Shown piece by piece: positions 46,074-57,210 of a DNA stretch of 64,000 nucleotides (its first letter is position 1; each line of letters begins with the position of its first letter). A program made the position numbers and the translations under genes. This stretch comes from Rhizopus sp. PT2906 (Eukaryota; Mucoromycota; Mucoromycetes; Mucorales; Rhizopodaceae). The notes beneath the pieces were generated by a model. It ran no database searches. It saw only the letters and a list, made by a program, of their open reading frames with translations, and had not been told where the DNA came from. The stretch is from positions 37,401 to 101,400 of the forward strand of contig JAMYHX010000108.1 of the NCBI GenBank assembly GCA_025529335.1, written 5' to 3'.

Positions 46074-47430
46074 TGTTACACAAATTTTGTGATTTTACAA
46101 CATTTTATTTGAAGAGCAATTTTTTGAGTTTTTTTAATTTTGTGTTTATCATGTTTAGTTTACCTTTTTATATTGAGTTAATACTTAAAAAATATCTATA
46201 CACATATAATAAGAGTAGTTTGACTGTGATAAGTATAGCAATGGAGTAATCTCATATCAAGATTGTAAAGAAATGGTAAATATGGAAGCACGTGATTTAT
46301 ATTGAGACATCCCGCAATTTGCTTTTATTTTGCAAGTACTCGACTTACCGACTTTTCTTTGATATAAAACACTTGAACACAGCACTCAAGATTTTATACA
46401 TTTTGTTTATTTGAATATTCAATCTTTGTCAAATTTGGAGCTTTACGGCCATTAAGCAAAGACTATGTATAATATGCAGTTTTAGAATTATAAAACAATG
46501 TCTAAACTTTATGATGCAACTCATCGCCAACCTATAAACTCATCTCAACCTGACAGTGTATTAAAGCATTATTGCATGTTTTATCATTCTATTTATTTTG
46601 CTAATTACAGCAATTTATGTTGCAGAACATGAAGGTTCATTCTTACAATTTCATAAATAATGTAACTTCAGGCATCAAAAAGAACGTTCGAAAATTCATA
46701 AATTTGAAATGCAAAGTGCTATCATACAGCATAACTTTGCCAAGTATCACCACACAAATCAAATTGTGCACTAATGTATTGTGTAGTTTTTCTTGGTTTA
46801 TTGCTTGATCATCGTAATATTATATTTCTTTAGATCAGAAATGGTAAACAAGAAAATAGAGTTATTGTGGGTATTGAGTAATTCATTTTCTGACATGGAA
46901 GTTGTAGCTTTTACAATATTCTTTTGGATACTTTGTAATATGGTCATTTTTAAAAATTAGGCAATATGCTGTAATATCGATTGCTTCAGTTATTTTGCTA
47001 TTTTAATAATGACTTCCTCAAAATTTGCTTTATTTCTATTACAAGCCAAGTTTTTAACAGCTTGGTTACTTGAGCTTAGTAAACGCCAAAGAGTTACAGA
47101 TATTGGGATGTTTTGTAAAAGAAAAAGAAAAAGAAATTCTACGAAAATACAATTCTTGGAACCTTCACCAAACGATAGATTCACAGAAGCCATGACAGGA
47201 AGCAGTTTTTACCAAAGAAAATGGTTGCATATTGGTAATGTAACAAAGGTCCTTAAATTTGGATTTATTCAAAAGTGAATGTATTACTTGCAAGAGCATA
47301 CGTCAGCTGCAACCGATTCCACTGCTGGTTTCTATTACTAATAGCACTTTCACTCTTTACCATAGAAACAATCTGTATCTTTTAATTCATTCGTACAATT
47401 ACTTGCATTTTAAGAACATGTCTTCCTTTA
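46074..47430. other. Intergenic, no gene seen
   Basis: AT-rich. Forward and reverse frames near 46990-47278 are mirror images of each other and have no domain. Downstream of the tRNA (reverse strand) there is no strong T run next to the gene end. Confidence 0.45.
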
Positions 47431-48070
47431 TTATCCCCTTTTATTCATAAATAGCAATCCTCCTGGTTTAGTCACTCGTATTATTTCGCTAATGGAGGCT
47501 GGCCATTCTTCTTCTTCACGAAGTGCAAGAACAAAGAATCTCATATGAACAAAGTCAAAAACATTGTCCTCATATGGAAGCCCCTTCACCACGTTTCCGA
47601 AAGTGAACGTAAGTTGATTTACATTTACGTTCTTGTGTATTGCGTCGACAATGTCACATCCATGATAGGTGCAGTTAGGATAGCCTTGCAACATATCCTA
47701 TTCAGAAAATCTTCGAAAAGTAAAGCTAATTGGATACAGTAACTTGCATAATTCGAGCTGTCTCTTACCATTATTCATACACCAGAACCACATCCTACAT
47801 CAAGAACGGTTATCCCTTTTTCAAAATACAAAGCTTTTGTTACACTGGACAGCACATTGCTTTAAGAGAAGTAAGCTTGTTAGTAACTTTAGCCAATGTA
47901 CACAGCGAAGATACTACCCTCCATATAGACTCTTGAAAGCATAGTGTTTCTATATAAAATGATTAGCAAATCATGTATGTACTATACTATCTGCTTATAC
48001 TCCTGTAAGTCTCATTTACTCTTCATCATCCTTTGGCAGCCAATAAGTGGATGATTCCTCGTTATGAAAC
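47431..48070 (-). pseudogene. SAM-dependent methyltransferase pseudogene
   Basis: Read leftward: EESSTYWLPKDDEE near 48060-48018, LSSVTKALYFEKGITVLDVG with CGSGV and a TGA where the family has Trp (about 47783), then, after a GTAAGA donor, LQGYPNCTYHGCDIVDAIHK, LPYEDNVFDFVHMRFFVLAL and WPASISEIIRVTKPGGLLFM. This is the class I fold with motif I (LDVGCGSG), the acidic Asp of motif II (CDIVD) and the VTKPGG post-motif. Such LaeA/UMTA-like enzymes are common in Mucorales. The frame is broken between the first two pieces and by the TGA; the C-terminus after MNKRG is lost. Confidence 0.68.
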
Positions 48071-49080
48071 TCTCGCTTTGTATTGATAGCTGTAGTGCTG
48101 TCAATAACTATAGACGCGTTATCTTGGTTTGTTGTCATCTTTTTGCTAAAGGGTCCTTTTGGCCTATAGTTTTATGCTTTCTTGGTACATTTTTAGCTTT
48201 CTGTGAGGTGGAAAAACAACTACCCATGGTTTATCACGTAAAGAAAAAGCTTACCGTAGAAGCCTTTTGTATTTTTTTTATTTTGAAGGAACCTTCAAAA
48301 TTGTTTTTTTTTTTTTTTTTTAAAAAGATGAAAATCTCTTAATACATGATTGCTTTTAAATGTGTTAGAATATTACTGATGTGTATTATAACACGTAACA
48401 AAATACAACATTTGTGTAAAACAACAGTCTTTAGTAGATTGCACTATCTAAGAAAAATGAGCGAAGCTTGTTTGTGTACAGGATCACTTTCATATCAAGA
48501 TGATATATCTTCTCTTTTAAACCGTTAAATCAGATATATAAAGGGTTGAAGAAACGAAGCAAACATATTAGAGCAGAAGCTTGGAGCATAAACCTTACTT
48601 GTGCCCCTGTCGACTTGGATAAAGGGCTCTAAATTTTTATACTAGGTTATTATTTACGTTCAAACTAGAGTAATACTTTGTAATGACTTGTTCAACATCG
48701 ATTCACGACTCTTTAGCCCCTTCTCTGGTCTTAATTATTAAATTTGGTTTTAAGAACATGTATAATAGCACAGATTTGCTTAGTTTCAATCCGATGCGGT
48801 CCTTAGGTGTAAGGAGGTACAAGAATATCAATATATATTCCTTATCGATTAAAGCGTTCTTTAGCTTAATAAGTATATGATCGCATTTTGCACTTAATAA
48901 GCTAAATTTATATTTCCATATCTATGTAGTGCTCTTTATGTAAAAGACAGAGCAATTTCAGTAACAAAAGGAAAAAGGGGAGTGTAAATGTGGCTTAACG
49001 TGACCGCATTTCATTCATGCCTTTAAAGTCTGATTCAGTTGAACTTTTTGGTTTTTTCCTAATTTTACAGCATCTTAAAA
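48071..49080. other. Intergenic, no gene seen
   Basis: AT-rich with a poly-T run at about 48304-48322. Short frames lack domains. The last 60 bp is the UTP18 leader. Confidence 0.45.
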
Positions 49081-50937
49081 ATGGTTCATGTCAATAAAAA
49101 ATTAAAGAAAGACGATAGCGAACAACAATTAGAAGATCTCTTATTTGGTGACAATACAGAGGATCTTTGGTCCAAGACAGGACAAGAATTAGAGCAGGAG
49201 GAGGACGATGAAGTTGATGATACAGAAGTTAACGATGAAGAAGATATTAATGAAGCAGTAAGAAAACATATAATAATCACTTGACTACGGTTCTTATTTC
49301 ATATATATGATTAGACATTCTTCTTCGATTCAGGACCATTCACTGGAAATAATGACGATGAAGTTGATTATGAAGCAGAACAACAAGCACAACAACAAGA
49401 AGACACTTCTGATGAAGAAAGTGAAGAAGATAGTGACAGCGATGAAGATAGATATGCACTTACCAAAGCAGCATGGGTAGATGATGACGATAAAAAGTTA
49501 CAAATATCATTGAAAGCTGCAAATATGACAAAGAAGTTAAGAAACGACATTGATGAAGATGTTATTGATGGTGCTGAATACACTCGAAGATTACGTAGAC
49601 AGTAACGTTATTTTATATATGTTTTATAACCAGATCAGCTTCTAACAAACCATTCTAGATTTAATCGATTACACCCTAAACCTGATTGGGCTCGACTGCC
49701 TTCAGAAATCAAATCGGAATCAAGAAAACGCAAGGCAGATGATAGTAGTGATGAAGAAGAAGCAGAAGCAGATGATCAGTTAGACGAAGAAACAAGAATT
49801 GATTTATTAAAGAGTACAATGGGCATCTTAAATAAGCGATCCAACTTGAAAGCTATTCCTCCCAAAAGATTGGATATCATGCGTCTAAAAGATGCTAACC
49901 GAGCTTCATTGTCTCAGGTAACTTGGGAAAGCCAAACTTGACAACCGTTACTTATATGTATATTTATAGAGAGGTATCACATGTATTTCTTTTCACCCTA
50001 ATGCACAAGTTATGTTAGTGGGTGGATTGGATAAAGTGTTACGATTATTTCAAATAGACGGCAAAATTAACCCCAAGATTCAATCGGTTAAATTTAAGGA
50101 TATGCCAATCTATCACGCAGAATTCCATCCTTCTGGAGATGAAATTGTTGTCAGCGGTAGACGCAGTTACTTTTATATATACAACATCCAAACTGGTATC
50201 ATTGACAGATGTCCTGGTATCTGGGGCAGAGAAGAAAAGTCACTAGAAGATTTTTCCATCAGTCCCTGTGGACGATACATTGCTTTCTTGGGTGTCAGTG
50301 GTGTCATTATTGTCGTGAGCTATTCAACGAAGAAATGGTACTGCAACCTGAAGGTGAATAAAACAGTAGAATCGGTCTCTTGGAGCTCAGATGGAAATTA
50401 TCTCTTTGGCTTTAGTGGTGAAGGACAAGTATACCAGTTTGACGTTCAAAATAAAGAATGTATAAAGCGATGGAACGATGAAGGCTGCATTGGACCTTCC
50501 GTTATTCGTGTCAGTCCAGATGAGAGATACTATGCTACAGGGTAAGATCGTATTTAAAGAAAAAGAAAAAGAAACTAATAGCCTTCTGTAGATCATCTAC
50601 TGGTATTGTCAATGTTTATGATAGATCTGTGCTGGAACCAGAATCGATAAACCCCAAGCCTTTCAAGGTGATCGAATCATTAACTACTAGAGTTAACAAT
50701 ATATTATTTAATCATGATTCCCAATTGATGGTGATTTCAAGTCAATCAAAGAGAGAACAACTTAGAGTGATTCATGTTCCAACCGGTACAGCATATGCCA
50801 ACTGGCCTACAGATGGAACACCCCTGAATACAGTAAAATGTGTTGCCTTCTCTCCAAATAGTGATTATCTTGCCATTGCTAACAAGAAAGGCAAGGTTCT
50901 GCTATACACATTAAAGCATTATGCACTTAAAGATTAA
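49081..50937 (+). CDS. UTP18: U3 snoRNP protein UTP18
   Basis: Five exons (49081-49257, 49315-49601, 49659-49917, 49970-50541, 50592-50937) give 546 aa. UTP18 is a WD40 subunit of the UTP-B complex in the small-subunit processome, needed for 18S rRNA maturation, and recruits the exosome helicase Mtr4 in yeast. The first 240 residues are acidic with DE runs; the conserved FNRLHPKPDWARLP precedes the propeller. WD repeats follow, for example GITCISFHPNAQVMLVGGLD, MPIYHAEFHPSGDEIVVSGR, EDFSISPCGRYIAFLG and VKCVAFSPNSDYLAIANKKG. An arch-interaction-like stretch LLFGDNTEDLW lies at the N-terminus. Stops of UTP18 and GMD are 58 bp apart, convergent. Confidence 0.9.
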
Positions 50938-50994
50938 CAATAAATACGCAGTGTTTCTACACATTATAAAACAAGATATTCTTTTTTTATTATT

Positions 50995-52243
50995 TTACAC
51001 CAAAGTTGAAGACTTGAGACTTCCTTCAATATCAGCAACAACCATTTCAGTAACCAATTCGTCAAAAGTAACCTTGCGCTTCCAGCCCAATTCTGTGTTT
51101 GCCTTTGTAGGATCACCCAATAAGAGATCAACTTCAGCAGGACGGAAGTACTTGGGGTCAATGCGCACACGGACCTTGCCTGTTTCAGCATCTTTACCAA
51201 CTTCGTTCACACCTTCACCTTCCCAAACAATAGTACGTCCAGTCACCTTGAAAGCCTTTTCGACAAAGCTTCTGACTGTGTGTGTTTCACCAGTAGCCAA
51301 GACAAAATCTTGAGGTTGATCTTGCTGCAGCATGAGCCACATACCCTCGACATAATCACGAGCATGTCCCCAATCACGCTTAGCATCAATATTACCGAGA
51401 TAAAGGCACTCTTGACGTCCCAAGTGGATGTCTGCAACAGCACGACTAATCTTTCGGGTAACGAAGGTACGACCACGACGAGGCGATTCATGGTTGAAGA
51501 GAATACCGTTACAGGCAAACATGTTGTATGATTCACGGTAGTTGACCGTAATCCAATAGCCATAAAGCTTGGCTACACCATAAGGAGAACGGGGATAGAA
51601 GGGTGTTGTTTCCTTTTGGGGTGTTTCAACTACTTTACCATAGAGTTCAGAAGTAGAAGCTTGATAGAAACGAACACGATCGGTTAAACCGCAAGTACGG
51701 ATAGCATCAAGCAAACGAAGTGTGCCAAGAGCGTCGACGTCACCGGTATATTCTGACATGTCAAAAGAGACCTTGACATGAGATTGAGCTGCAAGATTGT
51801 AAACCTCAGTTGGCAATACTTTAGATATAATATGAACCAAACATGTGGAGTCAGTCAAGTCACCATAGTGAAGGAAAAATTTGACACCTAAAAAGAAAGA
51901 GTTAGGTCTCGAACCAAATTAAAAAAAAAAAAGTTAGTCTTATATCTCACCTGTTTCGTGTCTATCTCTGTATATATGTTCAATACGACCTGTATTGAAA
52001 GAAGAAGACCTACGAATGATACCATGCACTTCATATCCCTTTTCCAATAAGAATTCAGTCAAGTAAGAACCGTCCTGACCAGTAACACCTATACAATTTG
52101 TATGAGCCCTCTTTTTCTTTATATAGAAACTCTATTTTTTTTTTACCTGTGATAAGAGCAACCTTTCTTGCTCTATATTCTTCAGGAGACATGCTTGTAG
52201 CCTTGCTTAAAGTTTCAGCACTGGCGATGACGTTTTCAGACAT
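50995..52243 (-). CDS. GMD: GDP-mannose 4,6-dehydratase
   Basis: Three exons read leftward (52243-52147, 52088-51951, 51887-50995) give 375 aa. The enzyme turns GDP-mannose into GDP-4-keto-6-deoxymannose, the first step to GDP-fucose. The NADP Rossmann motif GVTGQDGSYL starts at 33; GIIRRSSSFNTGRIEHIY follows. The catalytic set is visible as QASTSELYGKV and YPRSPYGVAKLYGYW (Ser/Thr, Tyr, Lys of the extended SDR family). HARDYVEGMWLMLQQD and the substrate arginine region KYFRPAEVDLLLGDP are intact. Fucose is a known part of Mucoromycota wall polymers, which suits the lineage. No fucose synthase is seen nearby. The promoter lies in 52244-52483, shared with nothing. Confidence 0.93.
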
Positions 52244-52483
52244 TTGGGTTGGGAGATGAAGAAAGAGGGGAAAAAGCGGAGCGAGACTAGTAAAGGTCTT
52301 ATAAATAAAATTAAACGCAGAAATAGGCTGACCAATTAAATCAAGATGATCAGCCAAAATTAGAAGCATGCAGTAGGGTGTAGTCGTACAGCCATTTAAT
52401 AAAGAAAAGCCCAGCGGCTTTTTGAGTCTAAGTGCGTTAAAAGATGTGGCTCATTAGATGGTATCAAATATGTATTTTTTTAT

Positions 52484-54592
52484 TTAACAAAGTAGAGACC
52501 GAATACTCATTTCTATTGCTCTACCAGAAGATATAGTATTGCTATCTCTATTAGATGACCCAGATATACTGTATACAGATCTACTACTTTTGACTGCTGA
52601 AGCTGCTGCATTCAGTGTACTACTTGATGTTTGTAAAAAGTACTGGTGGGTTGGATGAGTCACTGCAGGAGATGAAGCAAATCGATTCAATAACGGATTA
52701 AGACTGATGGATGACTTTGATATCGAAGAGGTCGGTGCTGCTGTAATGGGAGCAATATTAAATTTTGGCGGCTTTAGAGAAGGCTTATGAGGCGTAGATA
52801 TCTTTCGATTAAGTGAAGCGTATGTCAATATGTTATCACCAGTATTATGATGGTTATCAGTAATCCAATAGTCGGCCGACTTGTCATCTATTACCGGTGC
52901 TGATAGGCTGCTTAATAAATGATCCACTGCTGGTGTTGGTGGGGTAATAGGAGATGACATTGGAGAAAAGACAGCGATAGGCTCTATGTAGTTTGACATG
53001 GCTTGAAAGGTATTTTCGAATGATTCAATACAAGGATTCTTTTGATTTATGGTAGATACTTCATACTGATGTTCTCGAAATATTGCAACTATATACTGTT
53101 TCGAAAGCGTTGTTTGGTTATAAAGATCAGCACCTAATCCTCCGCCGATGTATAGTACCACTTCATGGAGTTTATATTCGCCTGATCTCATCCTTACATG
53201 GATTGTATCTGAATATAACTTTGATCCACTTGCAATTTCTTTTAATTTTGCTTCATCAACAGACTCAAAGAGTAAAGACGTGCTCCTTTCTGTTGACGGC
53301 ACAATACTTCCTTGATTTGTTGTTTTTGCGATATGATCCAGTAGTAAGCGATGAAGCTGTGATAATCGATCATTGTCCTTTGGTGAAATGAAATCGTATA
53401 ATGAACGGTGTGCAAGTTCTTGTGGGTAGTATCCCCAGGCGTTATATATTCCATTAGGTACTTTTGCACAGCATACCTCCATTGATAAAATCAAGGTAAT
53501 CTCTTTTCCCTCCTTATTTTGCAGTGGAGATTGTATGTCGTTATTAACTTCATCATTAACTGTAGTGGTATTAAACATATTAAGTTGATCTATCAGAAAT
53601 GGTTGTTGATCTTCCTGAGGCAACGTTAAAGCTGATGTCTGTATAGGCTGAAGAATGGAAAGTGTTTGTTGATCAACATTTGGCTCTATGAGTGATACGC
53701 CATTGTTGCTATCCGTGCTATTGCTACTGCTGCTACTACTACTGAAAGTGGTTGGTTGTTTGGCAATATTTGAACTATGCACTGTCAGATTATGATTGTC
53801 AGATTGTGAACTGGTTTGGAATGACTCATGCACAAAAGCTATTGGTTTTGTACGGTTAGCCGTCTTTATTTCAAGCTTTTCTGTGCTAGTAGTGCTGCTA
53901 TCATCTTTTCTATTGTGAGATACAATTGCTGGTGTTTCAATTGTGCCGTAAATGATCTCATATGTGTATTCACTATTTGCATATGGCTTCTGTTCTCGTC
54001 GCTTTGGTCTACCTCTCTTTTTATGAATAATGTCCTGACATGTATCTTCCTTTTTCAAGGTGACGCATCGTTTACAAGGGCGTGAAACTATATATAAAGG
54101 TGAATAAGAGAGATATTTGTATTATTATTATTGTTATTATTATTACCATCACAAGCCAAGTGTGCTATTTTACAGTTTATACCTAAATACGTAATGTTGG
54201 TCTTCTTTTTTGTTCTCTAGTCAATACTTTAATTATTACATGCACTCGGGACATGTGGTCTATGTCCCTTTTTTTGAGTTTTTGCTTTGGTATTCTTGGT
54301 TGACTGTATTGTATTAGCCAAGTAACTGTCAACGCATGTATCTGGTTTCCCAAGTGATATACAATTAACACAAGGTCGAGAAGTTCCTAGTAATTTATTG
54401 CATTCTTAGTATGATTGATCTCTATTGCATATATCACTCTATAAAAAAATACCATTACAAGGTATACTTGTTATTTTACAGCTAATACCTATTTATGAAT
54501 AGGAGTTAGCATATCATTTCAATCATTCTGTAAAAGTATTTACATTTTGATTTATTGGATACATTTAAGGCAGTGTCTACATTGGTTGCCAT
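52484..54592 (-). CDS. Transcription factor with two Zn2Cys6 clusters and PAS-like region
   Basis: Five exons read leftward (54592-54544, 54488-54453, 54386-54240, 54182-54147, 54087-52484) give 623 aa. Cluster 1 (residues 17-46) is CISCKITSIPCNGTSRPCVN then C-x8-C; cluster 2 is CINCKIAHLACDVSRPCKRC then C-x8-C. Each is a complete CX2CX6CX5-6CX2CX8C and each is cut by introns at the same places: the middle exon is 36 nt in both copies. The second is followed by a KKRGRPKRRE basic patch, possibly an AT-hook. A PAS-like domain lies at about 290-440 (YNAWGYYPQELAHRSLYDFI...YIVAIFREH). Single-cluster PAS factors of this type resemble the AcuK/Ert1 group of carbon-use regulators. The rest is S/N/T-rich. 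Confidence 0.8.
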
Positions 54593-55180
54593 TTATAACT
54601 TTTAGTAATGATGCAAAGGATAAAAAAAAATAAAAGAAGAAGAAGAAGAAGAAGAAGAAGAGAAAACTTGGACTGTGTAAATATCCAGTTGCTGACCTAC
54701 AAAAAATCCGGGGAAATTCTGGGGAAAGGTTTACCTACCAAAAATAACTCTTGTATACTTTAAAGAAGCTATAATAACTGCAAGAGTCTCTCTATTCAAC
54801 AAAGATCTACTCTTTTGTAGCAATACTGTCTTTTTTGTAATTGATTTTTGGTCTTAATCATGTCCATGTTGTATTTATTGTTGAGTTATATGCGCGACTG
54901 TTTTAACTCTCTGACTTATTTTATTACAGACTATGCATTCTTTAGATGAGACATGTACATGTCTTTTTTTTTTTGACTTTTGGTCCAGGATTAATAATAA
55001 TAATAATCAAAATTTCTTAGTCTGGTTTATGAAGAAGAAATCAACTACAGTGATTTGCGTTTAAAATTCAAGGTTTTGACTAGCCAATCAAAAATGATTA
55101 GTATTATTCTATGGGAACTTTGGTGAAGATATATTATAAATATAGAATAGAGTTGTAGCCTGTTTTGACTACTCGGAAAA
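54593..55180. other. Upstream region with (GAA)n microsatellite
   Basis: 5' region of the zinc-cluster factor. A GAA/AGA triplet run lies at about 54634-54662. No gene is seen. Confidence 0.5.
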
Positions 55181-56570
55181 TGCTCTAATGGAGTCTGCAA
55201 GGCTTATCAATCATTCTCCCAATCAGCCAAAGTTATCAGCGATACATATTGAAAACGTTCAAAACAGTTGCTTCATTGCTATTCCTAACATATTGTTTTT
55301 TATGCCACCTTTTCTGCGGGAAGCCTTGAACAGTAATCGTGCTGATCAGAAGGCATTAAAAGTCTAGGAAATTTTCCTAATGTATTACGAATTTTGTGTC
55401 AATTGATGAATGGTGATGTCGAACTTCCAAATTATCCTCAGAAAATATGGAGTTTTCAAACCGAAGCAGTTACGTGGAGTCCTTTGGAGAACGAGTTTTT
55501 TTTTTCGGTTATTGCAACCATATTAACTGATTCTAGGGCTTGTTTCAAAGACTTAGCTTCAACAAAAACCATGAAAGAATCTTCTTGTCAGAGTATATTA
55601 TACCCTTATTTAAGATGAACACTACGCGCACGAGGAAATCCACTAGAAGACTAATGCTACGGGCGTTTCCTTGGGGCACTATATGTGAGGTCATTTCACA
55701 ACTGCATACTACTTAAAACGTCTGCCTAACCTAAGGCTGTCCAGTGAGATATCACTGATATAAAATTTACTCTTGAATGACATTGGTTCTTTGCTGATCA
55801 ACTGACCACATATCTCTTTTTCTTTTTGAAGCTTTATGAAAGTCATATTTTACACCAAGGAGCATGAAAAGATGTCTGTTCTCTGAACAGGTTTAGCTTG
55901 ACGCTGCACATGAAAAAGGTTTGTTGACGACACCTCATGTAGCGCTTGTAACATTAAACCTTTCGTGGATTTCCTCGTGCGCGTAGTGTACACCTTATTT
56001 AAACATTTCTCTATTATAAATAAAGGGTTTACCTTTGGCTGATTAGTGATTAGTTTGTTAATTGGAATAAGTCTGCAATATATTCATATTGTTAATATTA
56101 CGCATAAGGTGCGAATCAATGATGTTGTCTTACAGCAAAAGCCAAATGATACCTGGTGTTTGGAATAACACAACTGAAAGGCTCTTTGCTGACGGTGTTG
56201 GCTGTGGGGATGGTTTTGAAGTGATAATAATGGAATCTTCAGGACCACTTTTTACTGAAGACATTGATCACTTTATTGAAGATACTTGGAAGTTAATAAC
56301 CATGACAACCAACTCTTTAAGAAATGAGATACTGGAGTATCAAGACGCTTCAATTGAGGCCGTCAAAGGTTTAGCAGTCTTTAGAATACAATATATCTGT
56401 GGCAAGATCACGTTGATAAAGTCCAGTCTTCGTAATCCAACTAAATAGCAAATTGTTGAATTAAGAAGTGCGACCATTCCTGTCACTTGGGACTCAAGAA
56501 CGGGTATGATGTCAGTGTTTGAGCTGCTAACCACTCTCCAGGTAAGTATCTTCAACTTTAAAAACACTGT
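55181..56570 (+). pseudogene. Expanded-family relic C, split by a MITE
   Basis: Pieces on the plus strand: MESARLINHSPNQPKLSAIH at 55187, NFPNVLRILCQLMNGDVELP to WSPLENEFFFSVIATILTDS at about 55370-55615, then the MITE 55619-55989, then WNNTTERLFADGVGCGDGFE, VIIMESSGPLFTEDIDHFIE and DTWKLITMTTNSLRNEILEY to 56448, and ATIPVTWDSRTGMMSVFELL after a TAG. I recall the W..TAERLFADG...MESSGP order from many uncharacterised Mucoromycota proteins. The E-V-x3-E pattern might belong to a PD-(D/E)XK fold, unproven. Besides the insertion, at least two stops and frame changes are present. Confidence 0.55.
55619..55989. mobile_element. TIR element (MITE), copy 4, with perfect ends
   Basis: Perfect 25-bp terminal inverted repeats lie at 55619-55643 and 55965-55989, starting acactacgcgcacgaggaaa. 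The element is 371 bp and non-coding. Internal blocks match copy 3 (taacctaaggct, gtttagcttgacgct). A 10-bp direct repeat ccttatttaa occurs at 55604-55613 and 55993-56002, a few bases outside the TIRs, fitting a target duplication of the length made by Mutator- or hAT-like transposases. It sits inside relic C. Confidence 0.88.
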
Positions 56571-57210
56571 TATTTCTATTGTTTTTTAGAATGAATAGGA
56601 CTCCAAAAGAACAATTTGAAGAAGTTGCGACGAGAAAACAAACTTTCTCGATCCAGTTAATGAAAAAGAGAGTATCCGAATCAGTTTGAGAATACAGATC
56701 TTTTTGTGTAGACTATTATTTATACGTTTATTTTATGCAAACGCTTACATTATTAAAATGTGTGCTATTAACAAGATTTTACAATATTTTTGAAATTAAA
56801 ATATTCCGGTTGGTTAAAAGCATGGAAGGTACACATCTTTATTTTTCTTATTCGGAACTATATGGAACAATGTTTACCCATCAGTTGGAATCAGAAAATC
56901 ATCTTTTAAATCAAAAGAGATGCCAGTATGATAAATGAGTATCAGATAAAATGGTAACAAATGAACACTTTATATCGTACAGCACTCAAAAGCCATGTAA
57001 CTTGCAAATTTATATTACACCGAAAAATCGGCGATCATTTCTTGGGAAAGAGCAGGAAAACATACGAGATGACACGGTAAGTATACAAACATTATAGTCC
57101 CGCTCAAACAAAAGGACAAAAGCAAAACCCATCCTTTTCTTTGATCTGATTTATTCTTCTTTATCTCTCTTCTTTTACTTCTTTAGCTTTTTAATACTTT
57201 AGAAAAGGGA
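56571..57210. other. Spacer and MFS promoter
   Basis: Decayed end of relic C, then a CT-rich stretch at 57140-57185 before the transporter start. A possible non-coding leader exon with acceptor-like TTTAG ends at 57202. Confidence 0.45.

Noticed and set aside
54183..54500. Upstream zinc-cluster exons as a dead duplicate
   Set aside because: All cysteines are intact and the splices join in frame to the downstream cluster, so a functional double cluster is the simpler view.
55619..55989. Hairpin RNA gene made by the 25-bp inverted repeat
   Set aside because: The arms are 320 bp apart, flanked by a direct repeat, and the interior matches other TIR copies; a MITE explains it better.
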